A stretch of 34,344 nucleotides of DNA from JAICWP01 sp035935775 (lineage in GTDB: Bacteria; Acidobacteriota; Terriglobia; Terriglobales; Acidobacteriaceae). Position 1 is the stretch's first letter. Every line of letters begins with the position of its first letter. The notes under the pieces are model-generated. The model saw only the letters and a program-made list of their open reading frames with translations. It did not search any database and was not told the DNA's origin. Both the position numbers and the translations under genes were made by a program. Location of the stretch: the NCBI GenBank assembly GCA_035935775.1, contig DASYWT010000188.1:1-34344 (forward strand), read 5' to 3'. Below, one piece after another: positions 1 to 8,587 of the stretch.

Positions 1-87
1 GTGACCGGCTTGCAGAGTGTGCGAAAGCTGGTCCCATAGTTTCGTCACTACAGTAACTCACTGCGTTCAATCACGTCTAAGAGCCGT

Positions 88-675
88 ATGAAAGACGAAA
101 CGATAGAACAGCGGGTTCAGCGGGTACTCAAGGAGCAGATCACTATTGTCCCTTATGATTCACGCTGGCCGGAACTCTTTCGCAAAGAAAAGGAGCACCT
201 CTTCAATGTTCTTCCGAAAGAGTTGGTCCGCCGTATTGAGCACTTCGGAAGCACAGCTGTTCCGGGTCTCGCCGCTAAGCCCATTGTGGACATGTTGGTG
301 GAGGTGACGGATTTGAAGGCAACTCGCGAGCGAATTGTGCCTGTACTGGAGGCCGAAGGCTACGACTATTTTTGGCGGCCCAGCTTTGGTGACGACGGGC
401 CGCCCTTCTATGCATGGTTCATCAAGCGCGACGGGCCGGGCGGCGCACGCACACACCACATTCACATGGTCGAAAGCACGCCAGCCTTTTCCTGGCACTG
501 GGACCAACTTTTGTTCCGTGATTACCTGCTTCGTCATCCGGAGATCGCGCGCGACTACGCCCAGCTCAAGCTCAGGCTGGCTGCGGAGCATGCACATGAC
601 CGCATTGCTTACACGGCAGGAAAGAGCGAGTTCATTCAATCAGTGACGCAGCGAGCCAGGAACGAAACCGCGTAA
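88..675 (+). CDS. GrpB family protein (nucleotidyltransferase-like)
   Basis: The 195-residue product matches the GrpB/UPF0157 family, which has a nucleotidyltransferase-like fold and a mostly unknown biochemical role. The diagnostic stretch HFGSTAVPGLAAKPIVDM lies at about residues 52-69; its G-S and the following D resemble the catalytic GS...D pattern of the nucleotidyltransferase superfamily. A histidine-rich segment (THHIHMVE) sits near residue 125, as is usual in the family. The length is normal, so the gene appears intact. The ATG at 88 gives the expected N-terminus. The gene converges on the permease gene to its right with about 47 bases between them. Family assignment is confident; substrate is unknown. 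Confidence 0.88.
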   Translation: MKDETIEQRVQRVLKEQITIVPYDSRWPELFRKEKEHLFNVLPKELVRRIEHFGSTAVPGLAAKPIVDMLVEVTDLKATRERIVPVLEAEGYDYFWRPSFGDDGPPFYAWFIKRDGPGGARTHHIHMVESTPAFSWHWDQLLFRDYLLRHPEIARDYAQLKLRLAAEHAHDRIAYTAGKSEFIQSVTQRARNETA

Positions 676-722
676 GTCTGCCCAGGCGGCATCACCACTG
701 GATTGTCCGAAATGATGCCCTC

Positions 723-3359
723 TCACTCGTTTCGTAAAACCGTCGAGGGCTCCACGCGCGAGGCGCGCCACGCCGGCAGCAGGCAGGCCGCAGTCGCGAC
801 ACCGAAGAGGAGTCCGATAACGCCGGCGAACACGGAAGGGTCGAGCGGCCTGGTGGCGTACAAGTTGGAGCGGATCAGTTGCGCGGCAGCGATGGCGAGG
901 AGCGAACCCGCTATAACGCCGCCGAAGGCGGGACCAAGACCATCGAGCAATATCAGGCGCAGAACTTGTTCTGGTTGCGCCCCCAGTGCCAGGCGGATAC
1001 CGATCTCGGCGCGGCGCTGCGCCACCAGGTAGGCAAGCACGCCGAACAGGCCCACGGCAGCGAGCAAAAGTGAAATGCCGGCAAAGCTCGCCAGCAGAAT
1101 CGCTTCGAAATTCGCGTCCACGGATGATTGGTTGATGATCTGGTCCATCGTGAGCACATCTGACACAGCCAGTTCCCGATCCAGCTGCTGGATCGTTCTC
1201 TCGACCGGCAGCGCGACGTTCTCCGGTTCGCGCGCGGCGCGGATGACGAGCGCGGCGCCGCCAAAACTGCCGCTGGCAATAGGAAGATACATCGTCGGCA
1301 TTGGTGGCTCCTCCAGCTCATAACGGGTGTCGCCAACCACGCCTACCACTTCTTGACCTTGCCCTCTGGGAATGATCACGTGTTTGCCGATAGGATCTTG
1401 GTTCGGGAGGAACTCTCGCGCGAACTCCCGGCTGATGACGATCTCATGTGCGGCATCGAATCGCTGGTCGGAACCGAAAATGCGCCCACGGAGTAATGGA
1501 ATCTTGATCGTCGCGAAGTAGCCAGGATCAGCCCAGCGGAGGATCGCAAGCTGCTCCTGTCCCGGGGGTACGGGCGGATGTTCGGCAATGGTCACCCCGC
1601 TGTCTCCGTAGTACCCCTCGCCAGGAACAGCGCGCACGAGTCCGGCCGCTTCGATTCCCGGCAACGCGCGCACGCGGGCGAGCAAATCGTCGAAGAACGC
1701 AACCCGCTGCACCGGAGTCCCGTACTGCACTTCGGGGAGAGTGAAATGCATGCTGAGGATGTTGGCCGTTGCGCAGCCCAAATCGCTCGATCTCATCCGT
1801 ATGTAGCTCTTCAACAACAAACCGGCACTGACGAGCAGAACCAGCGTAAAGGCAACTTCGGCTCCAACCAGGACTTTGCGAACCCTGGCGCGCGCAGGTC
1901 CGGCGGAGGAGGAGCGCGAACACTCCTGAAGCGCGGCCAGCACGTTCTCAGAACGGCCGGCCGCCACGGGAACGAGGCCGGCAAACAGCGCGCAAACGAA
2001 CACGAGTCCCGCCACGGCCGCGACCACGACGCCGTCAATGTGGATGGATTCCGCGCGTGCCATGTCGGTTCGCGTCATGACCAGCCACCGGACGGCCCCG
2101 TAGGCGAGTGCGAGGCCCGCCGCTCCTCCAGCGGAAAAGAGGATCAACGTCTCCATTAACTGTTCGCGAATGAGCCGGAAGCGGCCACCGCCAAGAGCTG
2201 ATCGAATGGCAAGTTCGCGTCGTCGCGCGGCGGAACGGGCGGTCAGCAGATTCGTGACGTTGAGGCAGGCGATCAACAGCATGCAGATGGTGGCGGCCAG
2301 CAACATATAGAGCGCGCTCTTAACGTCGCCGACGATATCGTCAATGAGCGGACGGATGCCTGCTCCGGTACTGACGAACGGAATGTCGAGGTGGGCGTCG
2401 TGGACGTGGCGCACGATCGCCGAAACTTCCTGTGCCGCCTGCTCCCGGGTGACGCCAGGCTTCAGTCTTCCGATCACCACGAACTGGTGGTTGGCGATCG
2501 AGGCCATGTCCGCGGGTGTGATCTCGTGGTATACGGGGAGAAAGAGCTGCACCTTCTGCTCGGGAAACGCGAACCAATGCGGCATCACGCCGATGATGGT
2601 GTAGGGCCTGGCATCGAGATTGATCTTGCGGCCGATCACCGCCGAGTTGCCGCCGAAGCGGCGTTTCCACAGCGCCCAACTGATAATGACGGTGCCGTTT
2701 GCAGACGGCTGATCGTCTTCGCGCGTGAATGACCGCCCGATCAGGGGCTGGACATCGAGCGTGGAAAACAGGTCGAAGGAACAGATGGTGGCTCGGACCT
2801 TTTCGGGCAGCGCACCGCCGTCGGAGAGGTTGTACTGTGGCCAGTCCTGAAACAGCGCAAGACTGGAGAACGACCGGCTCTGGCGTTTCCATTCGCCATA
2901 AATGCCCGGCGTGACGACGTTGTGGGGGAACATATCGCTGCTTTCGTACACTCGAACGAGTTCCTCCGGGTGAACGAAGGGCAGAGGCTTCAGGAGAACC
3001 GACCAGACGACGGTGAACAGCGAGATGGTTGCGCCGATGCCGACGGTGATCACCAGCATCGCGACCAACGAGAATCCCGGCTGGCGAGCGAGAGTACGGA
3101 GGGCGAGACGCAGATCACGAAACAACACTTCGACCCGGCCCCAGCTCCAGGTGGCGGAGGTCTCCTCCCGTAAAGCAACCGGATTGCCGAAGGCGACAAG
3201 AGCGGCGCGGCGGGCCTCCACGAGCGTCATGCCGCGAGCGATGTTCTCCGCAATCTGGCACTCGAGATGGAACTTTAGCTCAGCCGCCAGCTGCGACTCC
3301 GCGCGCCCACGGTGAAACAGCGTCTTGAGGCGGGTGAGAAAGCTTTCTGCCCAGCGCAT
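723..3359 (-). CDS. ADOP family MacB-like ABC transporter permease
   Basis: The 878-residue protein is an Acidobacterial duplicated orphan permease. It begins with a soluble N-terminal segment (about residues 1-75, with an ELKFHLECQIAENIARGM helix) typical of permeases encoded next to PadR regulators. A membrane helix follows at about 95-120, then a MacB-type periplasmic domain (about 130-330), three helices with the FtsX-like fold (about 350-460), and a second copy of the periplasmic domain plus FtsX unit (about 490-878). It has no ATPase domain. Family knowledge suggests a role in efflux or envelope processes, but the substrate cannot be inferred. It starts 10 bases after the padR stop, so the two genes form one operon under the operator upstream of padR. 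Confidence 0.92.
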   Translation of the reverse strand: MRWAESFLTRLKTLFHRGRAESQLAAELKFHLECQIAENIARGMTLVEARRAALVAFGNPVALREETSATWSWGRVEVLFRDLRLALRTLARQPGFSLVAMLVITVGIGATISLFTVVWSVLLKPLPFVHPEELVRVYESSDMFPHNVVTPGIYGEWKRQSRSFSSLALFQDWPQYNLSDGGALPEKVRATICSFDLFSTLDVQPLIGRSFTREDDQPSANGTVIISWALWKRRFGGNSAVIGRKINLDARPYTIIGVMPHWFAFPEQKVQLFLPVYHEITPADMASIANHQFVVIGRLKPGVTREQAAQEVSAIVRHVHDAHLDIPFVSTGAGIRPLIDDIVGDVKSALYMLLAATICMLLIACLNVTNLLTARSAARRRELAIRSALGGGRFRLIREQLMETLILFSAGGAAGLALAYGAVRWLVMTRTDMARAESIHIDGVVVAAVAGLVFVCALFAGLVPVAAGRSENVLAALQECSRSSSAGPARARVRKVLVGAEVAFTLVLLVSAGLLLKSYIRMRSSDLGCATANILSMHFTLPEVQYGTPVQRVAFFDDLLARVRALPGIEAAGLVRAVPGEGYYGDSGVTIAEHPPVPPGQEQLAILRWADPGYFATIKIPLLRGRIFGSDQRFDAAHEIVISREFAREFLPNQDPIGKHVIIPRGQGQEVVGVVGDTRYELEEPPMPTMYLPIASGSFGGAALVIRAAREPENVALPVERTIQQLDRELAVSDVLTMDQIINQSSVDANFEAILLASFAGISLLLAAVGLFGVLAYLVAQRRAEIGIRLALGAQPEQVLRLILLDGLGPAFGGVIAGSLLAIAAAQLIRSNLYATRPLDPSVFAGVIGLLFGVATAACLLPAWRASRVEPSTVLRNE

Positions 3360-3369
3360 CGCGACCTCG

Positions 3370-3699
3370 CTAGGACTGCTCGAGAACCAGGTTGATAGCG
3401 CCCGACAGGCGTTTCCAACTGGCGGCTGCGGCTTCGAGTTGCTTGCGGCCCGCGGCAGTCAAGGAGTAGAACTTCGCCTCACGCCCGGTTTCGCTTTCCG
3501 CCCATTTGGCTCCGATCCAACCCTGTTGCTCAAGCCGGTGCAAAGCCGGGTAGAGCGAGCCCTGCTGGATGCGCAGCACGTCGCCCGAGACTTGCTCGAT
3601 GCGCTTCGCAATGGCCCAGCCGTGCTTCGGCTCCAGCGAGAGCGTCTTCAGGATTAGAAAGTCGAGAGTCCCTTGTACCAGATCGTTTGTCTTCGCCAT
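3370..3699 (-). CDS. PadR family transcriptional regulator
   Basis: The 109-residue protein is a small winged-helix regulator of the PadR family. The N-terminus has the family pattern LVQGTLDFLILKTLSLEPKH, followed by GWAIAKRIE and the recognition segment IQQGSLYPALHRLEQQG near residues 43-60. The wing carries GREAKFYSLTAAGR, and a short C-terminal dimerisation helix follows. This length is typical of the short (PadR-s2) subgroup found beside ADOP permeases. The ATG at 3699 lies only 9 bases from the -10 element, so the message is probably leaderless or nearly so. A perfect inverted repeat in its promoter spacer makes autorepression likely (inference). It is co-transcribed with the permease downstream. 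Confidence 0.93.
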   Translation of the reverse strand: MAKTNDLVQGTLDFLILKTLSLEPKHGWAIAKRIEQVSGDVLRIQQGSLYPALHRLEQQGWIGAKWAESETGREAKFYSLTAAGRKQLEAAAASWKRLSGAINLVLEQS

Positions 3700-3707
3700 G
3701 CCTAGAT

Positions 3708-3736
3708 AATCTACAACGATGATTGTAGATCGTCAA
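3708..3736 (-). promoter_or_regulatory. padR promoter with operator palindrome between -35 and -10
   Basis: Read on the minus strand, TTGACG (3731-3736) and TAGATT (3708-3713) are separated by exactly 17 bases and fit a sigma-70 promoter. The inverted repeat ATCTACAA-N6-TTGTAGAT occupies 3709-3730, so it fills the spacer and overlaps the -10. An operator in this position would block polymerase. PadR proteins typically bind such dyads, so autoregulation is the likely reading. The predicted transcription start is within a few bases of the padR ATG at 3699. Confidence 0.75.
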
Positions 3737-4004
3737 GGCATCGTGGCCAATGGAAGCATGATTGGGGATAAATCCCCTTCACACTGCCACAAATTCAGGC
3801 AAGTGCGGCCCCGCCCGCGAAAGTGATGGGGAGAAACCGCGCCGGACGTTGCTCAGCTGCCGAAAAAAACGGGTCCTTCGCTGCGCTCATCATGCAAGCA
3901 TGGCTCGCGCTGCCTCGGGATGACAAAAAAACGCGGGCGGGGGCGCCCGCGCCCCAAGAGTTCGGGGACCCCAGTTGCAACACAATCCCCTACAATAGCT
4001 GCCA
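3737..4004. other. Intergenic region between divergent padR and ABC genes, with hairpins
   Basis: No gene is visible here. A degenerate palindromic repeat of the GATCCTTCG...GGGATGAC type lies at about 3868-3923. A GC-rich stem-loop, GCGGGCG-GGGG-CGCCCGC, spans 3933-3950. A -10-like TACAAT at 3991-3996 precedes the ABC gene, but no -35 is seen at the right distance. If that -10 is used, transcription would start almost at the ATG at 4005. No Shine-Dalgarno sequence precedes that ATG. Confidence 0.5.
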
Positions 4005-4916
4005 ATGGCGGCGGTGCTGGAATTCGAGGAAATCAGCAAGCAGTATGGCGGCTGGTTCACGCGCCGCCCGGTGCGGGCGCTGGACGGCTTTTCGTTGCGC
4101 GTGGAGCCGGGGGAAATCTTCGGCTTTCTAGGGCCAAACGGGGCGGGGAAGACGACGGCCATTCATCTCGCCCTGGGCTTCATGCGGGCAGACAGCGGCC
4201 GAGGGCTGATGCTGGGGCGGCCCTTCGGCGACGCGCGCACACGTCGCCGGGTTGGTTTCCTGGCCGAAAACGTTGCCTTGTATCACCGTCCGGCGGCGAA
4301 GCTGGTGAAATTCTATGGCGGCCTGAACGGCATGGGCGGCGCGTACCTGACCCAGCGCGCCCGCCAGGTGCTGGAACTGGTGAATCTTGCCGCTGACAGT
4401 GAGCGCAACGTTGGTTCTTTTTCCCGCGGCATGCTGCAGCGCATCGGGTTGGCGCAGGCGCTGGTGAACGATCCCGAGCTGCTGATCCTGGATGAACCTA
4501 CTTCGGCGCTCGACCCCGTCGCACGCGTGATCATCCGCGAGCTGCTGTTGCGCTTGAAGGCAGAAGGCAAAACTGTGTTTCTCAGCTCGCACCTGCTCTC
4601 GGAAGTCGAGCTGGTGTGCGACCGTGTGGGTGTGATGCACCAGGGGCGGCTGGCTCGCTTAGGCAGGACTGCGGAGATGCTGCACTCGCACGAACAATCG
4701 CAGGTGGTGGCCCGCGGCATTGATCTAGCGGCCTTTCCCGGCGCGGTGTCTAACGACAGCGTGGTCAGCTTCACCATCGCCACCGCCAGCCAAAGGGAAA
4801 CCCTGGAGCGCATCTGGAACATGGGTGGAGAAGTGGTGAGCGTGAATCCGCTCAAGCGCTCGCTGGAGCAGATTTTCCTGGAAGTCACCCAAGGAAAGGG
4901 AGGCAGCGGCCAGTGA
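4005..4916 (+). CDS. ABC transporter ATP-binding protein
   Basis: The 303-residue protein is an ABC ATPase of the CcmA/NatA type that works with a separate membrane permease. Walker A is GPNGAGKTT (about residues 44-52), the signature is FSRGMLQ near 140-147, and Walker B is LLILDEPTSALDP (about 160-172). A switch histidine follows in SSHLLSE. The last 90 residues form the C-terminal extension common in DrrA/NatA-like ATPases. The next gene encodes its likely partner permease and overlaps it by 4 bases, so the pair is translationally coupled. The ATG at 4005 has no visible Shine-Dalgarno sequence. The substrate cannot be predicted. Confidence 0.93.
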   Translation: MAAVLEFEEISKQYGGWFTRRPVRALDGFSLRVEPGEIFGFLGPNGAGKTTAIHLALGFMRADSGRGLMLGRPFGDARTRRRVGFLAENVALYHRPAAKLVKFYGGLNGMGGAYLTQRARQVLELVNLAADSERNVGSFSRGMLQRIGLAQALVNDPELLILDEPTSALDPVARVIIRELLLRLKAEGKTVFLSSHLLSEVELVCDRVGVMHQGRLARLGRTAEMLHSHEQSQVVARGIDLAAFPGAVSNDSVVSFTIATASQRETLERIWNMGGEVVSVNPLKRSLEQIFLEVTQGKGGSGQ

Positions 4917-5620
4917 AACCGGTATGGCTCATAGCCGGCAATTTCCTGCGGGAGCAGCGCTGGCCTATTGTCATCCTGCTGGGGTGGGTGGCATTGCTCT
5001 CGGCGGCTACGGGATTTTCCGGGCTGCGCAGCACCCCGGATGACGTCTTCATGCTTTTCCAGCAGGTGGCCGTGTACGTCCTGGTGTTCAGCCTCTTTTT
5101 CGGCGCCTCGGCCATCCGCAATGAATTGCGGACGCGCCGCATCCTGGCGGTGCTCTCCAAGGGCATTTCGCGGCGGCAGTACATCGCCGGGCTGCTTTTG
5201 GGAATCGTGATCGCCATCGTTATCTACTGCCTGGCGCTGGGTGCGGCCGGCACCTGGACTCTGCCTCAGGTGGGCGTGCCGGCAGCACGGTTCTGGTTCC
5301 TGCTCCTGGGACTGCTGGCGGCTTCGCTGCTGACCGCCTGCGTAGCGCTGTTCTTTTCCATCTTCCTCCATCCCCTGCTGGCCACAGGAGCAACGGTGGT
5401 GGTCGTGGGGGCGCCCCTGCTGGCCGCTATCTTGTGGAAGAGCGCCTGGGCGGCGGTAATCCCGGTTTACGCCATTCTGCAGGGCTTTCTGAATCCCTCC
5501 GAGCACATCACGGCGCTCACAGGATGGCTGGTTGTTCTGGCATTCGGAGAAACCGTGTTCTTGTGGCTGGTTTCGGCGTGGCTGTTCTCCCGGAAAGATG
5601 TGGCCGTGGCGGTTGAGTGA
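4913..5620 (+). CDS. ABC transporter permease (ABC-2 type)
   Basis: The 235-residue protein has about six hydrophobic segments (roughly residues 15-35, 50-75, 98-120, 128-155, 160-182, 205-228) and lacks an ATPase domain. This fits an ABC-2-type permease. The segment IRNELRTRRILAVLSKGISRRQY before the third helix resembles the coupling-helix region of this family. The start is GTG at 4913, overlapping the ATPase stop codon (GTGA), which supports one transporter made of both products. Some ABC-2 permeases of this shape serve gliding or Cu-processing exporters, but nothing here decides the substrate. Confidence 0.87.
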   Translation: MKPVWLIAGNFLREQRWPIVILLGWVALLSAATGFSGLRSTPDDVFMLFQQVAVYVLVFSLFFGASAIRNELRTRRILAVLSKGISRRQYIAGLLLGIVIAIVIYCLALGAAGTWTLPQVGVPAARFWFLLLGLLAASLLTACVALFFSIFLHPLLATGATVVVVGAPLLAAILWKSAWAAVIPVYAILQGFLNPSEHITALTGWLVVLAFGETVFLWLVSAWLFSRKDVAVAVE

Positions 5621-5656
5621 GGAGGATGGACTGTAAACGCGCTAACTCCAAGTGTT

Positions 5657-5676
5657 CGTTAAGAATGTTCTTAACG
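5657..5676. promoter_or_regulatory. Inverted repeat downstream of the ABC operon
   Basis: CGTTAAGAA-TG-TTCTTAACG is a perfect 9-base inverted repeat with a 2-base centre. It lies 37 bases after the permease stop and 166 bases before the Flp pilin start. It has no U-tract, so it is a better candidate for an operator of the pilin cluster than for a terminator. The function is inferred only from position and symmetry. Confidence 0.4.
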
Positions 5677-5841
5677 TGCACTAATAATGTTGCAAATTGA
5701 AGCTCCGGCAGGGACTAATCCACAGACAAGCAGACTAATGCACAGGGCGCAAAAATGTACCTTGGAAACACAATTGCTGCCTTGACTGAGATGTCTTTCA
5801 CTGCGTACAGTTTTCTTCCCCCCAGGTACAGGAGACGCAAG

Positions 5842-6006
5842 ATGAAGCTGATGAAGGCCCTTTGGATGGACGACTCGGGACAGGACATCGCCGAATACGC
5901 GGTCATGCTGGCGGTGATTCTGGTGATTGTGGTGGGCACGATCCGCTTGATCGGCACCCAGGCCAACAACGTATTTTCCCAAACGGCCAGCGCCATCGGG
6001 GGCTAG
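5842..6006 (+). CDS. Flp family type IVb pilin
   Basis: The 54-residue product is a Flp/Fap prepilin, the major subunit of Tad pili. It has a short charged leader ending in DDSG, a class-III prepilin peptidase site (G before QDIAEY, with Glu at +5 and Tyr at +6), then one hydrophobic helix (AVMLAVILVIVVGTIRLIG). I chose the ATG at 5842 because GGAG lies 7 bases upstream at 5831-5834 and because it gives a normal pilin length. A longer frame opening at 5755 would add 29 residues unlike any pilin leader. Further pseudopilin genes follow after about 200 bases. Confidence 0.9.
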   Translation: MKLMKALWMDDSGQDIAEYAVMLAVILVIVVGTIRLIGTQANNVFSQTASAIGG

Positions 6007-6208
6007 GCGCGTCGTCCGCACTTTCGCGGGTGAGGCACATTGCTGTCGGCTGGGTCTTGTAGTATTCTCTTGCTCCGCAAGCGGCAAGCGCCGCCGTGAA
6101 GTTCGTTTTCCCAGGCGAGTTCCGCGGGAACGTTCGATTGTGCGTTTGCTCCGCGTAAGGATCGCCAGGGTTATGGGTGAAGCTTCTTTTTATCAGGAGT
6201 AAGAAAGT

Positions 6209-6763
6209 ATGAGATTAGCTGCCAGGGGTTTCTCCCCCCTCCGTGGCGGCCGCAGACGCCAGCAGGCGCGCTCAGAACGGGGAACAACCATCGTTGAGGC
6301 GGCATTTGCGCTGCCGCTCTTCTTTCTGCTGGTTCTGGGCGTCCTCTGGTTCGGCTTGGCATTTAGCTCCTATCAATCCATTGTCACCGCTGCCCGCGAG
6401 GGAGCGAGGTTCGGCGTAGCCCCGCTCGCCAACAGCAGCTACAACCTGCCGACTACCAATCAGATCGCTCAGCGCGTGTGCACCTACCTGCAAACCGGGG
6501 TGATGGGCGGATTGGCTCAGTGCAGCAATTACGGCGGGTCCACGCCGCCGACCATAACCGGGTGCAGCGATGCGACGTTGAGGGCGGCAGACAACGTCTA
6601 CGTGAGCGTTGTCCCCGTACCCTACACCGTCGCGTATACCGGTGGTGGCACGGCCACTGTCACCCAGAATGACGTGTTTGTGGGCATCCGCAAAACCGTG
6701 CCGGTTCTCGGATTTACTTTGCATTTGACGACCTGCTCGTCCATGAGGAGCGAGAACAACTGA
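6209..6763 (+). CDS. TadE-like pseudopilin
   Basis: The 184-residue protein has a basic N-terminus, then RGTTIVEAAFALPLFFLLVL, which combines a prepilin peptidase-like site (G, then TTIVE with Glu at +5) and a single membrane helix at about residues 25-52. The rest is a predicted extracytoplasmic domain with four to five cysteines. This architecture is that of TadE-like minor pilins, which accompany Flp pili. AGGAG at 6195-6199 precedes the ATG. The next gene overlaps its stop codon in a TGATG arrangement, so the pair is co-translated. Confidence 0.87.
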   Translation: MRLAARGFSPLRGGRRRQQARSERGTTIVEAAFALPLFFLLVLGVLWFGLAFSSYQSIVTAAREGARFGVAPLANSSYNLPTTNQIAQRVCTYLQTGVMGGLAQCSNYGGSTPPTITGCSDATLRAADNVYVSVVPVPYTVAYTGGGTATVTQNDVFVGIRKTVPVLGFTLHLTTCSSMRSENN

Positions 6764-7284
6764 TGAAACGCCCAAGGGAAAAAGGCACACAGCTGGCCGA
6801 GCTGGCGGTGGCATTGCCGTTGCTCGTGTTTCTCGTCCTGGGGGCAATCGAGGGCGGTTCCCTGTTGCGCGTTCACCAGCTTCTGAACAATGCGGCGCGG
6901 GAAGGAACGCGTATGGCCATTACGCAAAATGTTGCCTTTGCCGCGAATCGGGACACGATCGTCCAGAATATAGTGACGAACTATTTGAACAACAATAATG
7001 CGCTGCCCGGCACTGGGACTTTCACCCTGGGGCAGTGCAACAGCTGGACTGCGGGCACAAACGTGACCACCAACTGGCCTTTTGAGGTGGGCGGAACATT
7101 GCCGGCGACCGGCGCGATCACGGGCACGCTCACCCTGGCGAGCGGGACCGCCGTCGTGACCTCCATGGCGCAGGTTACTGTGACCTGCGCGTACAAATTC
7201 TTTTTCATGCCCACGCTTCCCGGCCTGAGAAGGCAGCCCACGGTGACCCTGAAGGGCCAGACCACAATGATGGATCTGTACTGA
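6763..7284 (+). CDS. TadE-like pseudopilin, second copy
   Basis: The 173-residue protein has the same plan as its neighbour: a basic start, then KGTQLAELAVALPLLVFLVL with a prepilin peptidase-like site (G, then TQLAE with Glu at +5). One membrane helix is followed by a Thr/Gly-rich beta-type domain with two cysteines. It shares the NNAAREGTR motif after the helix with TadE/TadF proteins. It overlaps the upstream gene by one base and is followed after 9 bases by the TadG-like gene, so the three are one operon. It could be the TadF-position protein of the cluster. Confidence 0.85.
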   Translation: MKRPREKGTQLAELAVALPLLVFLVLGAIEGGSLLRVHQLLNNAAREGTRMAITQNVAFAANRDTIVQNIVTNYLNNNNALPGTGTFTLGQCNSWTAGTNVTTNWPFEVGGTLPATGAITGTLTLASGTAVVTSMAQVTVTCAYKFFFMPTLPGLRRQPTVTLKGQTTMMDLY

Positions 7285-7293
7285 GGAGCAGTT

Positions 7294-8487
7294 ATGAAGA
7301 AACGGCAGAAGGGCAGTATCGTGGCCATGACCGCCATCCTGATGGTGGCGCTGATTGCGATCCTGGGCTTGGCGGTTGACTTCGGAACTGCGTTCACAGC
7401 CCGGACCTTCGCCCAGCACGCCGCTGATGCAGGCGCCCTGGCGGGGGCAGATACGTACGCACAATTCACGCCGGCCACGCAGGCAATGGCCACCGCCAAC
7501 GCTCAGACCGCTGCGGAGCAGAATAAAGTCCTGGGGCAAGCCCTCACCGGCGCCAATGTGACGGTGAGCTTTCCCGCGGCTCCGGCTGGAGTTGACCGCG
7601 TGCGGGTGGATGTGAGCACGACCGTGCCTACGTTCTTCCTTAGGGTTCTGGGCCCGAAATGGAGGCAAGTCACTATAGGTGCGCACGCCATTGCGGAAGC
7701 GGCTCCCGGAACGACAGGTGGAACCACGTGCCTGCGGCCGCTGTGGATCACGATGAAATCCTTGCTAAATGGATCATGCAGCAACCCGCCCCCAAAACCG
7801 GGAGATCCGATTGTTTTGTGGGACGGCGGAGGAAACGGGAATGGTGGGAACAAAGGAGGCGCGTCACTATGCGAGAGCAACCAGAATACCGGCAACAGTC
7901 CTAGTTGTCCCGCATCCCAGTGGGGGCTGATTGATCCGGTCTCGCTCGGCTACCCTGTGTCCGACCTTTCTTCCTGGGTTTTGAGCTGCAGCAGCGTGCA
8001 GGTCAACTGCGGTTCGACCATGGGACCGAAAACGGGAGCCACTGTGGGGGACGTGGGGCATGGACAACCTCCTCCGATACAGACTCTGATCGGACAGAAC
8101 GGCACCAGCAATGACTGGGCGTGGTATCCAGACCCGACTACAGGCGCTTACATCCCTGGAGAGTACACTTACGTTCCCGGCACCGCACCGAACAACGTAT
8201 TTAGTTCAAGTCCAGCGGTGGTGACGATGGCAATCTGGGACAACTGTTCCGCCACTGGCTATGATCCTATCAATGGATCAACACAGACCATCCCCATTTC
8301 CGGCTTTGCGCAGATATTCCTTGATCAAATCAACCCCAACGGAAACAACAAAAGGATTACCGCTCAGTTCATCAGCATGACGAACGCCTGTAGCGGAAAT
8401 GGCGGCGGGTCCGGCTCCAGCGTTGCTTCCGGACCGGGTGCGGTTCCCGTGCGACTGATTCACACGGATTCGAGCCCGGCAAACTGA
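7294..8487 (+). CDS. TadG-like pilus assembly protein
   Basis: The 397-residue protein starts with GSIVAMTAILMVALIAILGLA, the N-terminal helix of the TadG/Flp-associated family. The conserved AVDFG and QHAADAGALAGA follow at about residues 27-50. The remaining 340 residues are secreted and low in charge, with a Gly/Asn-rich linker near residue 180 and about ten cysteines that could form disulfides. There is no Glu at the +5 position, unlike the two TadE-like neighbours, so it may not be processed as a prepilin. GAGGAG at 7283-7288 supports the ATG. Downstream it converges on nuoN. Confidence 0.83.
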   Translation: MKKRQKGSIVAMTAILMVALIAILGLAVDFGTAFTARTFAQHAADAGALAGADTYAQFTPATQAMATANAQTAAEQNKVLGQALTGANVTVSFPAAPAGVDRVRVDVSTTVPTFFLRVLGPKWRQVTIGAHAIAEAAPGTTGGTTCLRPLWITMKSLLNGSCSNPPPKPGDPIVLWDGGGNGNGGNKGGASLCESNQNTGNSPSCPASQWGLIDPVSLGYPVSDLSSWVLSCSSVQVNCGSTMGPKTGATVGDVGHGQPPPIQTLIGQNGTSNDWAWYPDPTTGAYIPGEYTYVPGTAPNNVFSSSPAVVTMAIWDNCSATGYDPINGSTQTIPISGFAQIFLDQINPNGNNKRITAQFISMTNACSGNGGGSGSSVASGPGAVPVRLIHTDSSPAN

Positions 8488-8587
8488 AACGTCGGCAGGC
8501 AAGATAAAACGTCAGTCCAGAATTGGGCCATTTTTGCAACCCTCGCGGCGGCATGGCGAGGGCGAGACGCCGGCGCTGCGACCGAAA

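Noticed and set aside
5676..5700. Sigma-54 promoter before the pilin genes
   Set aside because: TTGC is present but the matching GG element at the required distance is not; consensus is not met.
5755..5841. Longer Flp pilin start at 5755
   Set aside because: The added 29 residues do not resemble a prepilin leader, and a GGAG site directs translation to ATG 5842.
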